Part shown: one piece after another, positions 1 through 10,091 of the stretch
Layout of the letters: every line of letters begins with the position of its first letter
Numbering within the stretch: position 1 is the first letter of the stretch
Origin: Anaerolineae bacterium
GTDB taxonomy: Bacteria > Chloroflexota > Anaerolineae > Aggregatilineales > Aggregatilineaceae
Length of the DNA stretch: 64,000 nt
Assembly: GCA_018432315.1 (NCBI GenBank)
Contig: JAHDLB010000001.1
Coordinates: forward strand, 124,001-188,000
Direction of reading: 5' to 3'
Notes under the pieces: model-generated
What the model was told of the DNA's origin: nothing
Database searches by the model: none
What the model saw: the letters and a program-made list of their open reading frames with translations, nothing else
Position numbers and translations under genes: made by a program

Positions 1-1564
1 GCGTGATATCGACGTGCCCCACGACGATACGGCGGGCGTTCTTGTGCTCGAAGTGTTCCAGCGTGACGATATACCAGCGATCTTCGCCGGGATGGCTGCT
101 CTTGTATTCCATGTAGAAGTGGTCGCGCTCCCCGGCCAGGATCTCGCGCATGGCCTCGGCCACGGCGGGGGCCGCGTCGCCCATGGCGCCTTTGCCCGCC
201 GCGCAGAAGTCCAGGTAATTGATCCCGACGGGTGTCTCGACGATCTCCGGGTAGTATGTCGCGCCGTATTCGTGCCAGGTTTCGTTCGTTGCCACGATCG
301 TCCCGGTGTCGTCCAGAATGGCGATCTGCACCTTCATCGCGTCGAGCGTGCCCTGGAGCATCAGTTGGGTTTCGATCAGCTCGTCGGCGGCCTGCTTGCT
401 CGCCGTGATGTCGCGCACGATGGCGCCGATCATGTGGCCGCGCGGCGTAGGGACGACGAAGGTCGAGTACTGCACGACCACGCGGGTGCCGTCGGGCCGG
501 TGAAGCTCGCGCTCGACCAGCCGCTCGGGTTCTTCGACGTGGCCGGTAGCGAGCAGGGGCCGGATGGATGACTCAAGCCGTTCGCGGAGCGTGTCGCCCC
601 GGTGCTCTGGCCGCGCCAGCAAGAGCTGCACGTCCCAGAACGCCTGGCCGATCACGTCCTCCCGGCGCAGCCCGGTGATCTGCTCCTGGGCCGGATTCCA
701 CTCGATCACGCATCCCTCTTCGTCGGTGAGCACGATGCCATCCTTCGAGTTTTCGAGGATGCCGCGCAGCTTGTGTTCTTTTTCCTGCAGCGTCAGGGCA
801 GCCTGTTTTTTGTCGCTGATGTCGCGGGCGATCCCTTCGATGGCGATCAGCGTGCCGTCCGGGCCGTACACCGGCCTGTTGTGCTGCTCGGTCCAGATCA
901 CCTGCCCGTCTTTGCGGATCCAGCGGATCTCGAGGTCCTCACCCAGCCCGCGGCCCTCGGCGAGCTGCTCCAACCGGGGGCGGTCGTCGGGATGGACGAT
1001 CTCGAAGGTGAGGTCGAGGTTGGCATAGTGCTCCTCCGGCGTGTAGCCCGTGATGCGGGTGACCGCCGGGTTGATGTACTCGTAACCGGGCGTGGGGTGC
1101 AGCCGGTAGCGGAATATGATGTCGAGCGCGTTGTCGGCCAGCCGCCGGTAGCGTTCTTCGCTCTCGCGCAGGGCCAGCATGGTGCGCCGGTGATCGACCG
1201 AGTAGGCGATCATGCGGGGGAAGCGGTGCCGGTTGACGTGGTTTTTGCACATGTACTCGTGTGCGCCGCGCGCCAGCGCCTCGCCGCCGAGCGCGTCGTC
1301 ATCGGGGCCAGTGAGCGCGATGACCGGCGTGTCCGGCGCCGCCGCCAGAATCCGGTCCAGCGCCGGCAGGCCAGGGCAGTCGGGCAGGCCGAGATCGAGC
1401 ACAACGGCGTGAACGCTCTGGGTCGCGAGGATGTCCAGGCCGGCTGCAAGGGTGCTCGCCTGCTTGAGCGAAAAAGGCGGGTCCTGGTTGGCGGCCAGTA
1501 TATCGCGGATCTGCCGGGCGCTGGCGGGGTCGGCTTCGATGAGGAGCGCTGTGATGGGAATCAT
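1..1564 (-). CDS. Receiver-PAS-PAS-PAS signalling protein (partial, C-terminus outside window)
   Basis: The reading frame opens with ATG at 1564 and stays open to the window edge (about 521 codons), so the C-terminus is missing. Residues 1-125 are a response-regulator receiver domain (MIPITALLIEADPA; phosphoacceptor Asp in VVLDLGLPD). PAS/PAC segments follow, including one with RESEERYRRLADNALDIIF and another with LRGILENSKDGIVLTDEEG. The start overlaps the stop of the upstream giant kinase by four bases (ATGA), so the two are co-transcribed and probably translationally coupled. The receiver is the likely phosphate target of that kinase. A kinase or GGDEF output may follow outside the window, which cannot be decided here. 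Confidence 0.85.
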   Translation of the reverse strand, partial: MIPITALLIEADPASARQIRDILAANQDPPFSLKQASTLAAGLDILATQSVHAVVLDLGLPDCPGLPALDRILAAAPDTPVIALTGPDDDALGGEALARGAHEYMCKNHVNRHRFPRMIAYSVDHRRTMLALRESEERYRRLADNALDIIFRYRLHPTPGYEYINPAVTRITGYTPEEHYANLDLTFEIVHPDDRPRLEQLAEGRGLGEDLEIRWIRKDGQVIWTEQHNRPVYGPDGTLIAIEGIARDISDKKQAALTLQEKEHKLRGILENSKDGIVLTDEEGCVIEWNPAQEQITGLRREDVIGQAFWDVQLLLARPEHRGDTLRERLESSIRPLLATGHVEEPERLVERELHRPDGTRVVVQYSTFVVPTPRGHMIGAIVRDITASKQAADELIETQLMLQGTLDAMKVQIAILDDTGTIVATNETWHEYGATYYPEIVETPVGINYLDFCAAGKGAMGDAAPAVAEAMREILAGERDHFYMEYKSSHPGEDRWYIVTLEHFEHKNARRIVVGHVDIT

Positions 1565-4500
1565 GATTGTTGTTCCTGTTGCCCTGACGTTTCAATGGGT
1601 TCGACCGTCTCTGGCGTGGAAGGCGGAATCGGCAGCGAGACGGTGAACGTGCTGCCTTGTCCGAGGACGCTGTCGAGTTCGATCCGGCCATCGTGCAGAT
1701 CGATGATCTCCTTGGTGATGGCGAGTCCCAGCCCGGTCCCGGAGGCGATGTCTGACGCGCGCTCGCTCCGGAAAAACCGGTCGAAGACGTACGGCTGTTC
1801 CTCCGGGGCGATGCCGATGCCCGAGTCGGTGACGACCAGGCGCGCCTCGCCATCGTGCTGTTCGACGCGCACGCGGACGGTGCCGCCGCTGGACGTGTAC
1901 TTGACGGCGTTGCCGACGATGTTGCGAAAGACGCGCCCAAGCTGGTCGGGGTCGCCGAAGACCTGGAAGGGGGTATCCGCTTCGAACCGGACGTCCAGCT
2001 CCTTTTCGAGGATCAACGGCTGCATGGCGTCCAGCAGTTCCCCGCAGTGGCGGGGTAGGTCGAACCATTCCTTGCGCGGCGCGGTCCGTTTGGCCTCCAG
2101 GCGCGACAGCTCCAGGATGTCCTCGACCAGGCTGCGCAGGACGGTCGCCTGGTGGTGCAGGTTGTCGATCTTCTGGCGGCGGGCCTCGTCTGAGAAGCGG
2201 TCGTAGTAGTTTTGCAGCGTGCCGATGTTGAGCATCACCGCCGCCAGCGGCGTGCGCAGCTCGTGCGACACCGCCGACACGAAGCTGTCCTTGAGCTGCT
2301 CGATCTCGCGGTAATGAGTCACGTCCCGCAGCGCGATGACGGTCCCCAGCATGTCACCGTCCGGGTTGGTGACCGGCGCGATGTTCGCCTGGATGACGCG
2401 GCTCGGCGTCTGGCGGTAGACCGGGCAGACTTCATACGCGTCGCCGGACTCCGGATCGGCGCCCAGCCACCACGCCCAATCGCGCTCGTCCGCCCCACAC
2501 GTGCCGCACGCCGCCAGCGGGCAGTTCCGCGCGTAGCCGCGCAGTTCGGCCAGGGTGAAGGAATGGATCGGCAGTGGAAATTCCAACTGCGTCGGGCCGG
2601 GCCCGGCTTGCGGCTCGATCCATTTCCACAGGTGTTGGACGGCACGCGGCGGGCCGCCCAGTTCCGCCGGATAGAAGCCGAACAGCGCTTGCGCCGCCGG
2701 GTTCATCATCACCAGGTGCCCGTCCGGATCGAGCATCAACAGGCCGTCGGCCACGCTGTCGAGGATGGTGCGGGTGCGGGCTTCGTCGTACAGGGCCTGT
2801 TCGTACAGGCGCGCATTCGACAGCGCGATGCTGACCTGTTTGCCGATGGTGTCGAGCAGTTTCATGCGCCCCTGCGAGATGAAATCCGCATCGCTGTTGA
2901 CCAGCACGAGCGTGCCGACCGGGCGATCCTGCTCGAAGATCGGCGCGCTGAGCACGGCGCGAATCTGGGCGTCGTGAATTCGCTCGGGCAGCCCCTGGAT
3001 GCCGCTCGTGCAGCGCACCTTTTTGCCCGCGCCGGGCTGCGGGCCGCCCGGTACGAGCTGCTGGACCAGGGCGAGAACGTCCTGTGGCAGGCCGAAGTGG
3101 GCGCTCAACAGCGGGGCATCGGCGCGGGTGCCTTCGTACGTGATCACCCCGCCCAGCACGCCGAGCCGCTCCACCATCTCGTGGATCACGCCGGTGAGGA
3201 TCTCGCGCGCGTCCAGCGAGTGGGTCAGGATCTCGGCGACGGCGTTGCGGATGCTCAGGTCGATGGTGCGCTCGATCACGCGCTTTTCGAGGTCGGCGGC
3301 CTGGCGCCGGACCTCGGCGTATAGCTGGGCGTTCTCGGCGGCGACGGCGGTCTGGTCCGCGAACGATTTCAGGCGCTCCAGGTGCGCGGGCGTGAAGAAG
3401 CCCGGCGTCTTGCTGTCCAGCGTGATGAAGCCGATCACCTCGCCGTGTGCCAGAATGGGCGCGGCAGCCTGGGAGCGGACCCAGTTCTCACCGGCGATGA
3501 TGCGCCAGCCGTCGAAGGCGGACGTATCGGGGATGAGGAGCGGCTCGCGCGTCTCGATCATGATCCGCAGGTTGGTGGTCGTTTCGAGATCGAGGGACTG
3601 GGTGCGGAAATAGTCTTCGAAATGGGGCGGGTGGCCGTGCCAGTGGGCGAAATACGCCTTGCCGCCCTCGATCAGCATGATCTTGGCCGCGTCGTGATTC
3701 ACCACCCGGCCCACCAGCGCCAGGATTTTCTCCAGCACGGTGTCCAGGTCGAGCGTGCTGGTCAGCGTGGCAGTCGCTTCGTGCAGCGTCTCGGCCAGCA
3801 GGCGCTGTTCGTGCTCGGCCATCTCGGCCTCGACGCGTTCCGTGATGTCGTAGTGCGCGGCCACGATGCGCAGCCCGTTCTCGCTCTCGAACGGGTTCAG
3901 CCGCAAGCTGAACCAGCGGGCGACCTGCTCGCTGGGGCAGGGATATTCGACGTAGAAGTCTGTGCTGCCACCGGCCAGAATCTGGCGGATCCCCGCGGCA
4001 ACCTCCGGGGCATGCTCGGACCGGGAGCCGCTGGCGGCGTCACAGACGCTCAGGTAGCTCGTCCCGACGCCGTAGGCCGGATCGTTCAGGCCGTTTTCGT
4101 CGGCGAAGCGCTTCCACGCCTCGTTGACCGCGACGATGGTGCCGTTTTCGTCCAGGATGGCGATGTGCGCCGTCAGCGTGTCGATCGTCTGTTGGAGGAA
4201 CCGGCGCGAGCTCTCTATCGCTTCGGCGGCGCGGCGGCGCTCGGTGACATCGTGGATCACCGCGCCCGCCATCCGATCGTCGCCATCGCCCATGATGAAC
4301 ATCTCGGTCTGGACGAAACGCCGCTCGCCATCGGCGCGATAGATCGCGTTATCTTGCGGCGGGTGGAGCCAATGCTGATCGACGGTTTGGAGATAGCCAC
4401 TCACCATGTGCCGGATTTCGTCCGGGCTCTCGGCGGGCCACAGCCCGGCGCTGATCTCCCATACCGGGCGGCCCACCGTGTCCGCGCGGGGGACGCCGGT

Positions 4501-6984
4501 GATGCGCTCCAGCGCCTTGTTCCACTCCGCAATGGTGCCGTCTCGCTCGATGAGCAGAATGCCGTCGGCGGCCTGCTCGATCACGGCGCGGAACTTCGCC
4601 TCGCTTTCGCGCACGGCGCGCTCGGCCTCGTGGCGCTCGGTGATGTCGTTGATGAACCCTTCGATGGCGTCGATCTCGCCGTATTCATTCAGGACGCCCT
4701 GGCCTTTTTCCCACACGACTTTCTGCTGGCCCGATGCGGTGCGAATCCGGTAGACGATCTCGAACGGCGTGCCGGCGGCCAGTGCGGCCTGAATCGCGTC
4801 CGATACGAACTGGCGGTCGGCGGGATCGATCAGATCGGCGTAGGCGATCCGCTGGTTCATCACCAGATCGTCCGGATCGTAGCCGGTCAGCGGGCGGCAC
4901 CCCTGGCTGACGAACTCCATCGTCCACAGCGCGTCGTTGCGACAGCGGTACGCGATCCCCGGCAGGTTGTCCAGCAGGGTCGCGATCTGGCGTTGGCTCT
5001 CGCGCAGGGCCTGCTCGGTTGTCTCGCGCTCGGTGAGGTCCATTGCCATGCTCAGCGCCAGCGCGCGGCCATCCGGCAGGCGGCCCAACGGCGCGGCGCG
5101 GAACCGCCAGAGGCGCACGTCGCCGGACCGGGTGCGCACCGGCGTTTCGACGTCGATCACGCCGCCGTCGTCCATGTACAGGGTCTGGGTCAGCCGGCGC
5201 GCCCATTCCTGGCGCGGACCGTAGGCCAGCTCGGTCCAGGCGCGCGTGGTCGGGATATCCTCGTGGGTATAGCCGGTGATGGCCGTCCACATGTCGTTGA
5301 TGAGCAGGACTTCGCCCTCGGTGTGCAGCATGATCGGCAGCGGCGCGCTCATGATCGCCTGGCGGAAGCGCTGCTCGCTCTCTTCGAGCTCGCGCGTGCG
5401 CTCGAGGATCCGCTGTTCGAGCGTCTGGTTGAGCGCCTGCAAGGCGCGCTTGGCCGCTTCGCGCTCGGTGACGTCGATGCCGGTCCAGATGACGTACTCG
5501 ATCTCGCCGTCCGGGCTGACGACGCCGGTGTTCTGCCACGAGATGATCGTCTCGCTGCCGTCGGGCATCGTCCAATGGCTCTCGTAGGCGGCGGGGAAAC
5601 AGCCGCCGCACAGGTCGGCGAACGCTGCGCGCACGGCTTCCGCCTCATCCCGCAGGGGAGCCAGCTCCCACAGGGGCCGCCCCTTCACCTCGGCGAAGGT
5701 CTGGCCGGTGATCACCTCGGCGTGGCGGTTGAAGCGCACGATCCGGCCTTCGCGATCCAGGACGATGGTCAGCGCGCTGGACGTGTCCAGCACGGTATCG
5801 ACGAAATCGCGCTGCTGGCGCAGCCCGGCCTGGGATATTCGCAGCGCGGCGGCCATCTCGTTGAACGCGCGTCCCAGCGTCCCGATCTCGTCGCGGCTGG
5901 TCACATCGACGCGGTAGTCGAGATCGCCCTGGCCGATGGCCTCGGCTCCACGCGCCAGCCGGGTCACCCGCCCGGAGACGGTGCGGGCGACGAGCACGCC
6001 CAAAACGGCGGCGGCGATGGCTGTACCCAGGCCGATGACGATCACCCGGCGGCGCAGATTGAGCACCGGGGCGAGCGCCTCGGACTGGTCCACCTCGGTC
6101 ACGATGCACAGGCTGCGCTCCGGGATCCAGCGATAGGCGCCGATGACCTCCACGCCGCGATAATCGTCGTAGAATCCGGTGCCGTTTTCGCCTTCGAGAC
6201 ACCGGTTGATGCCCTGCGAATAATTCCGCTCGCGCAGTTGCAGATTGGGCGAGAGGCGGCTCTCGGTGACGAACAGGTGATTCCGATCGATCAGGTAGGT
6301 TTCCTGGGTGTCGAACTCCCCGATGTCCTGCTGCATGATGGTCGTCATGTTCGCCAGGTCGATGTGCCCGACCAGGACCGCGAGCAGGTCCCCTTCCTGG
6401 TCCGTGATCGGGGTGCTGATGTGCATCTCGACGCCGCCGGTATGGGAATCCAAAGCGGGATGCCCGAGGAACGTCTGCAAGCGACCTTCGCGGAAGAACG
6501 GGGCGGTGAACTGCCGCGTACCTTCCAGCGTGGGATCGGTGGAAACCAGGACCTCGCTCGTGGCCGGATGCAGGATGAACAGGCCGCTGAATTCCTCGAA
6601 ATGGTCTGTGAAAAAAACGAGGTGATGGTCGAGCAGGTCGGCGCGCGTTTGCCGGAACGCCGGATCGGTCGCGGGCCGCGTCACCAACACCTGGGCCAGT
6701 TCCTGCACGTGGGGCCGCTGCGCCAGCGACACGAACATGCTCTCGTTGGCGCTCAGCCAGCGCCGGAACTCGGCCTCTTTGAGCAGCGTGACCGTCATGA
6801 GCCGGCTGCGCATGTTGCGTTCGATCGACTCGCGGCCCGACCGGTAGACCAGCAAACTGACGAGCAGCATCGGCGCGATCGACAGGATCAGGAACAGGGC
6901 GGTCAGCTTGGTGCCGATCGTCATGATGGTCGGTGTCTTGCGATGCGCCACCGTCCTGTCTTCGTTGTGTCGTGATTCGCTCAC
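1561..6984 (-). CDS. Giant multi-PAS/GAF membrane sensor histidine kinase
   Basis: This 1807-residue sensor kinase starts with GTG, with AGGGGG 9 nt upstream. Domains in order: TM helix (about 27-47), Cache-like extracytoplasmic sensor (about 50-305), second TM (about 312-334), HAMP (about 335-388), five PAS/PAC units (about 395-1065), two GAF domains (about 1075-1385), a sixth PAS, HisKA with H1574 in HELRTP, and HATPase_c with N box NIVGNAVKY, DSGIGI and GTGLGLAI. The sixth PAS carries cysteines C1488, C1493, C1496 and C1520 in a CX4CX2C...C pattern that could bind metal. It autophosphorylates on His in response to an unknown signal and overlaps the downstream receiver-PAS gene. An alternative start is Met21, just before the first TM. 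The ligand cannot be predicted. Confidence 0.92.
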   Translation of the reverse strand: MSESRHNEDRTVAHRKTPTIMTIGTKLTALFLILSIAPMLLVSLLVYRSGRESIERNMRSRLMTVTLLKEAEFRRWLSANESMFVSLAQRPHVQELAQVLVTRPATDPAFRQTRADLLDHHLVFFTDHFEEFSGLFILHPATSEVLVSTDPTLEGTRQFTAPFFREGRLQTFLGHPALDSHTGGVEMHISTPITDQEGDLLAVLVGHIDLANMTTIMQQDIGEFDTQETYLIDRNHLFVTESRLSPNLQLRERNYSQGINRCLEGENGTGFYDDYRGVEVIGAYRWIPERSLCIVTEVDQSEALAPVLNLRRRVIVIGLGTAIAAAVLGVLVARTVSGRVTRLARGAEAIGQGDLDYRVDVTSRDEIGTLGRAFNEMAAALRISQAGLRQQRDFVDTVLDTSSALTIVLDREGRIVRFNRHAEVITGQTFAEVKGRPLWELAPLRDEAEAVRAAFADLCGGCFPAAYESHWTMPDGSETIISWQNTGVVSPDGEIEYVIWTGIDVTEREAAKRALQALNQTLEQRILERTRELEESEQRFRQAIMSAPLPIMLHTEGEVLLINDMWTAITGYTHEDIPTTRAWTELAYGPRQEWARRLTQTLYMDDGGVIDVETPVRTRSGDVRLWRFRAAPLGRLPDGRALALSMAMDLTERETTEQALRESQRQIATLLDNLPGIAYRCRNDALWTMEFVSQGCRPLTGYDPDDLVMNQRIAYADLIDPADRQFVSDAIQAALAAGTPFEIVYRIRTASGQQKVVWEKGQGVLNEYGEIDAIEGFINDITERHEAERAVRESEAKFRAVIEQAADGILLIERDGTIAEWNKALERITGVPRADTVGRPVWEISAGLWPAESPDEIRHMVSGYLQTVDQHWLHPPQDNAIYRADGERRFVQTEMFIMGDGDDRMAGAVIHDVTERRRAAEAIESSRRFLQQTIDTLTAHIAILDENGTIVAVNEAWKRFADENGLNDPAYGVGTSYLSVCDAASGSRSEHAPEVAAGIRQILAGGSTDFYVEYPCPSEQVARWFSLRLNPFESENGLRIVAAHYDITERVEAEMAEHEQRLLAETLHEATATLTSTLDLDTVLEKILALVGRVVNHDAAKIMLIEGGKAYFAHWHGHPPHFEDYFRTQSLDLETTTNLRIMIETREPLLIPDTSAFDGWRIIAGENWVRSQAAAPILAHGEVIGFITLDSKTPGFFTPAHLERLKSFADQTAVAAENAQLYAEVRRQAADLEKRVIERTIDLSIRNAVAEILTHSLDAREILTGVIHEMVERLGVLGGVITYEGTRADAPLLSAHFGLPQDVLALVQQLVPGGPQPGAGKKVRCTSGIQGLPERIHDAQIRAVLSAPIFEQDRPVGTLVLVNSDADFISQGRMKLLDTIGKQVSIALSNARLYEQALYDEARTRTILDSVADGLLMLDPDGHLVMMNPAAQALFGFYPAELGGPPRAVQHLWKWIEPQAGPGPTQLEFPLPIHSFTLAELRGYARNCPLAACGTCGADERDWAWWLGADPESGDAYEVCPVYRQTPSRVIQANIAPVTNPDGDMLGTVIALRDVTHYREIEQLKDSFVSAVSHELRTPLAAVMLNIGTLQNYYDRFSDEARRQKIDNLHHQATVLRSLVEDILELSRLEAKRTAPRKEWFDLPRHCGELLDAMQPLILEKELDVRFEADTPFQVFGDPDQLGRVFRNIVGNAVKYTSSGGTVRVRVEQHDGEARLVVTDSGIGIAPEEQPYVFDRFFRSERASDIASGTGLGLAITKEIIDLHDGRIELDSVLGQGSTFTVSLPIPPSTPETVEPIETSGQQEQQS

Positions 6985-7243
6985 GCCCCGGCACCCCCTG
7001 GCTCACGGCTGTCGATGGTATTCCCCGCCCGGCTCACGCGCCTATGCGAGTGAGCTGAGGAATCGATTCTGCAGGTCGCCGTTATTTTACCTTAATTGTA
7101 ACTCAATCATCCCTGATATGAAAATACCCAATGCGAGCAGTTGAGCTGGTGACACGCCAGGTCGATTCCAGGGGCGCACGCAGGCGAGCATTGTGTGCTA
7201 CCATGTGGTCAATGTCCGCTCGATAGAACCACGAGGAACGATT

Positions 7244-8227
7244 ATGATCCGTGCAATGTATCGCCGGCCTGACGGAGCGATCCGCTTCGACGTGAAGCCG
7301 GACGAATTCAGCAACCTGATACGCGATCCGGCGGGGTTGTTATGGGTGGACCTGGTGCAGGAACTGCCCACCAACTGCGAGCCGATTTTACGCGACTCGT
7401 TCGGCTTCCACCCGCTGGCGGTGGCTGACGCGTTGGTTCAGTCGCACGTGCCCAAAGTGGACGATTGGGGCGATTATCTCTACGTGGTGCTGCACGCTGT
7501 CGCGTTCGATCAAAACGGCGGGGAACTGACCACGCTGGAACTGGACGTCTTTTGGGGAAACACATACGTCGTGACGCACCAGAGCCACGCGCTCGATGCC
7601 GTCGAGCGGGTGTGGGCGGCGTGTCACCGCGACGAGCGCCACCTGGCAGCCGGGGCTGGCTACTTGATGTACCGGCTGGCGGACGAGCTGGTGTCGGACT
7701 ATATGCCGGCAGTCGAGGGCATCGACGAGGCGATCGACAGGATCGAAGACCAGGTGTTTCTTGCGCCCCCGGCCACGCTTCCGGAGCAGATCTTCACGCT
7801 CAAGCGCACGCTGCTGCATCTGCGCCGGATCATCGCGCCACAGCGCGAGGTGCTCAACAAGCTGGCGCGCGGCGATTTTGCCGTGGTCGCGCCCGGCGAC
7901 CGCATCTACTTCCGCGACGTATATGATCACCTGGTACGCATGTACGACATCATCGAGAGCCTGCGCGACCTGGTGGGAGGCGTGCTGGAAACGTACCTGT
8001 CGGTGGTCAACAATCGCATGAACGAGGTCATGAAGACGCTGACGCTGATCACCACCCTGTTCATGCCGCTGTCGTTCCTGGCCGGATTCTTCGGGATGAA
8101 CTTCTTCGCGCCGGTGGCACCGTTCGATGCCTGGACGGATGAACCGGCGTTCCTGATCACGCTTGTCTTGATGATCGCCACACCGGTGATCATGTACGCG
8201 TGGATGCGCCGCCGGGCCTGGATGTAG
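7244..8227 (+). CDS. corA: CorA-family divalent cation channel
   Basis: A 327-residue CorA-type Mg2+/Co2+ (possibly Zn2+) transport protein of the inner membrane. The long N-terminal cytoplasmic domain ends in helices including RRIIAPQREVLNKL. Two C-terminal TM helices follow, and the first ends in the family signature GMN (residues 284-286, in FFGMNFFAPV). The length is normal for the family. The start at 7244 is preferred over an in-frame ATG at 7193 because GAGGAA lies just upstream and the protein then begins where CorA proteins usually do. It is monocistronic, between a divergent kinase gene and a sugar operon. Substrate choice between Mg, Co and Zn is not visible. Confidence 0.93.
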   Translation: MIRAMYRRPDGAIRFDVKPDEFSNLIRDPAGLLWVDLVQELPTNCEPILRDSFGFHPLAVADALVQSHVPKVDDWGDYLYVVLHAVAFDQNGGELTTLELDVFWGNTYVVTHQSHALDAVERVWAACHRDERHLAAGAGYLMYRLADELVSDYMPAVEGIDEAIDRIEDQVFLAPPATLPEQIFTLKRTLLHLRRIIAPQREVLNKLARGDFAVVAPGDRIYFRDVYDHLVRMYDIIESLRDLVGGVLETYLSVVNNRMNEVMKTLTLITTLFMPLSFLAGFFGMNFFAPVAPFDAWTDEPAFLITLVLMIATPVIMYAWMRRRAWM

Positions 8228-8262
8228 GCCGATCGCGCCCCAGCGGGCCACCCCAACCCTCC

Positions 8263-8336
8263 TTGACGCACGTGGGAATCTGAACTATAGTGTAAGCAGG
8301 GATGTATAAACAAATATCTGTATAATGTATAAACAA
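8263..8336 (+). promoter_or_regulatory. Promoter with two tandem AraR-type operators upstream of the 8373 operon
   Basis: The -35 box TTGACG (8263-8268) and -10 box TATAGT (8286-8291) are separated by exactly 17 bp. Two identical 12-mers ATGTATAAACAA follow at 8302-8313 and 8325-8336, 23 bp apart, over and just downstream of the expected transcription start. They match sites at 21199, 30167 and 30398 (consensus WTGTATADACAA), so repression by the GntR-LacI protein encoded at 21253 is inferred. Confidence 0.7.
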
Positions 8337-8372
8337 GTGTTTGGGTTGGCTTAGACCGACTGGGCGCTCTTC

Positions 8373-9971
8373 ATGCAGTCTTTCAGCTTCGACTTTCGAG
8401 ACCCGGTCTTCACGTTGGCGGAGTGGTCGATCAGCCTCCAGGTGATCACCCTGGAAAACGTGTACGGGCTCGATCCGGACCGCGCGACGCTGCACGACGA
8501 CGGCGACTCGTGGACGCTGGCTTGCGACCGTCTGCGCTGGGCCGGCCAGCAGGAGCCTGCGCCGGGCCACCTGACGCTGCACGCGCGCCGTGGCCCCGGC
8601 GAGCGCCTGCGCATCGCCATCCAGGCGTCGGCTCCGGGCCGGGTCCGTGCCGTCAAGCTGCTGCTGCGCGGGCTGCCGCCGCTCACGGCGCTGGACGTCT
8701 TCGACGAGGAAACGCCTGTCCCGCCGGAGGGCCTGCTCGAAACCTACCCGAACCGCCGCCAGCTCCCGCTGTTGTGCGCGCGCCGGCCCGATCATGTGCT
8801 GATCGGCGTGCGCAGCGAGGACCCTCACTGCCGCGCCAAACGGTTCGCCATCGTCCAGGAGACGATGGGTCCGCTGGCCGGTACGACGACCCTGGAATGC
8901 ATCCACGAGGAAGACGCCCGCCGGTTCGATACCCGCATCGAGGTGCCGGAGTGGGTGATCGATGCCGGGGTGGCGGCGGACGCGTTTCGCGCCGAGCAGC
9001 TCGCCTACGAGGAGGGCGCGCTGGGCCTCGTCCCGTGGGAGGACCGTGCCGACGTGCCCGCCTGGGCGCGGGAAATCGGCCTGTGCCTGACGCTGCACGG
9101 GATGCACTGGACCGGCGCTATCTTCAACACGTACGACCAGATGCTCGAAGCGATCCGGTTCGTGACCGATCGCATCGACGGGCGGCACGTGTTGGCCTAC
9201 CTGCCCGGCTGGGAAGGGCGCTATTACTGGCAGTACGGCGATTATCGCCCGGAGCCGCGCCTGGGCGGGGCGGAAGGCTTCGCCCGGCTGTGCGCGGGCG
9301 CGCGCGAGCGCGGCGTTCGCGTGATGCCGATGTTCGGCGCGAACTGCGCCAACGCGTGGCATCCCGGCTTCCACACCTTCGGCCCGTCGTCTTACATGAA
9401 ATCGGCCACGCGCAACGTGTTTCACGGCAACCAGCCGGACTGGGACACCAGCCGGGCGCACGATACCGGCTGGCAGGCGTGGCTCAACCCCGGCGCGCCC
9501 GCCTGGCAGGCCGAGCTGGCCCGGCAGATCCTGCGCCTGGTGGACGACTACCGGCTCGACGCGGTGTTCCTCGATACGGTCGAGGTGTGGGTCAACGATC
9601 CGGACTTCAACCTGCGCGAAGGCTACCGCCAGTTGGTCGACCGGCTGCGCGCCGGGCGGCCCGATCTGCTGGTGACCGGCGAGGACTGGTGGGATGGCCT
9701 GCTGCCGATCTTTCCCATCTTCCAGCGGTCGGCGCGCTGGCGGCGCGTCCCCGAATGGGTGGGGCGCTATGCCCGGATCATCGGCCACATCTGCGACGGC
9801 GACCCGTCGCGCGGCAGCGCCGGCGTGTTCGAGGCCGGGTACGCCCCATACGAACCCCTGCCCGACCGCCCGTTATACATCCCGACGGTGGCATTTGTGG
9901 ATGGCACGCTCGCCCACGCGCAGCCGGCCATCGAGGCCGAGATCGAGCGCGCCAGGCGACGTTTTGCCTGA
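8373..9971 (+). CDS. Putative (beta/alpha)8-barrel glycoside hydrolase-like protein
   Basis: A 532-residue protein with no signal peptide, so probably cytoplasmic. Residues 1-200 look like a beta-rich domain. The rest reads as a TIM barrel with motifs common to clan GH-D/GH31-like enzymes: YLPGWEGRYYWQYGDY, GVRVMPMFGANCANAW, and a strand ending in LDAVFLDTVEVW, where Asp could be catalytic. LLVTGEDWWD supplies a second acidic position. I cannot assign a GH family; DUF6259-like proteins have this general look. It is the first gene of the carbohydrate operon, after a promoter with two operators. It has no clear Shine-Dalgarno sequence. A glycosidase role is inferred from fold-like motifs and neighbours. 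Confidence 0.65.
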   Translation: MQSFSFDFRDPVFTLAEWSISLQVITLENVYGLDPDRATLHDDGDSWTLACDRLRWAGQQEPAPGHLTLHARRGPGERLRIAIQASAPGRVRAVKLLLRGLPPLTALDVFDEETPVPPEGLLETYPNRRQLPLLCARRPDHVLIGVRSEDPHCRAKRFAIVQETMGPLAGTTTLECIHEEDARRFDTRIEVPEWVIDAGVAADAFRAEQLAYEEGALGLVPWEDRADVPAWAREIGLCLTLHGMHWTGAIFNTYDQMLEAIRFVTDRIDGRHVLAYLPGWEGRYYWQYGDYRPEPRLGGAEGFARLCAGARERGVRVMPMFGANCANAWHPGFHTFGPSSYMKSATRNVFHGNQPDWDTSRAHDTGWQAWLNPGAPAWQAELARQILRLVDDYRLDAVFLDTVEVWVNDPDFNLREGYRQLVDRLRAGRPDLLVTGEDWWDGLLPIFPIFQRSARWRRVPEWVGRYARIIGHICDGDPSRGSAGVFEAGYAPYEPLPDRPLYIPTVAFVDGTLAHAQPAIEAEIERARRRFA

Positions 9972-10091
9972 CGGCGCCCGCGCATCGAGCCGTGCCATCG
10001 CGCGAGTAAAGGAGGAAGAACAACCGGAATCTATGCGTCGAATGTTTCGTCAGGTTGGCAGCTTACCTAGAATTACACAAGGAGAAACACC

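Noticed and set aside
3382-6975. 1197-residue open frame on the plus strand opposite the giant kinase
   Set aside because: It is a GC-rich antisense shadow: composition is rich in Arg/Asp/Gly/His repeats, there is no domain, and the minus-strand frame has clear PAS, GAF and kinase motifs.
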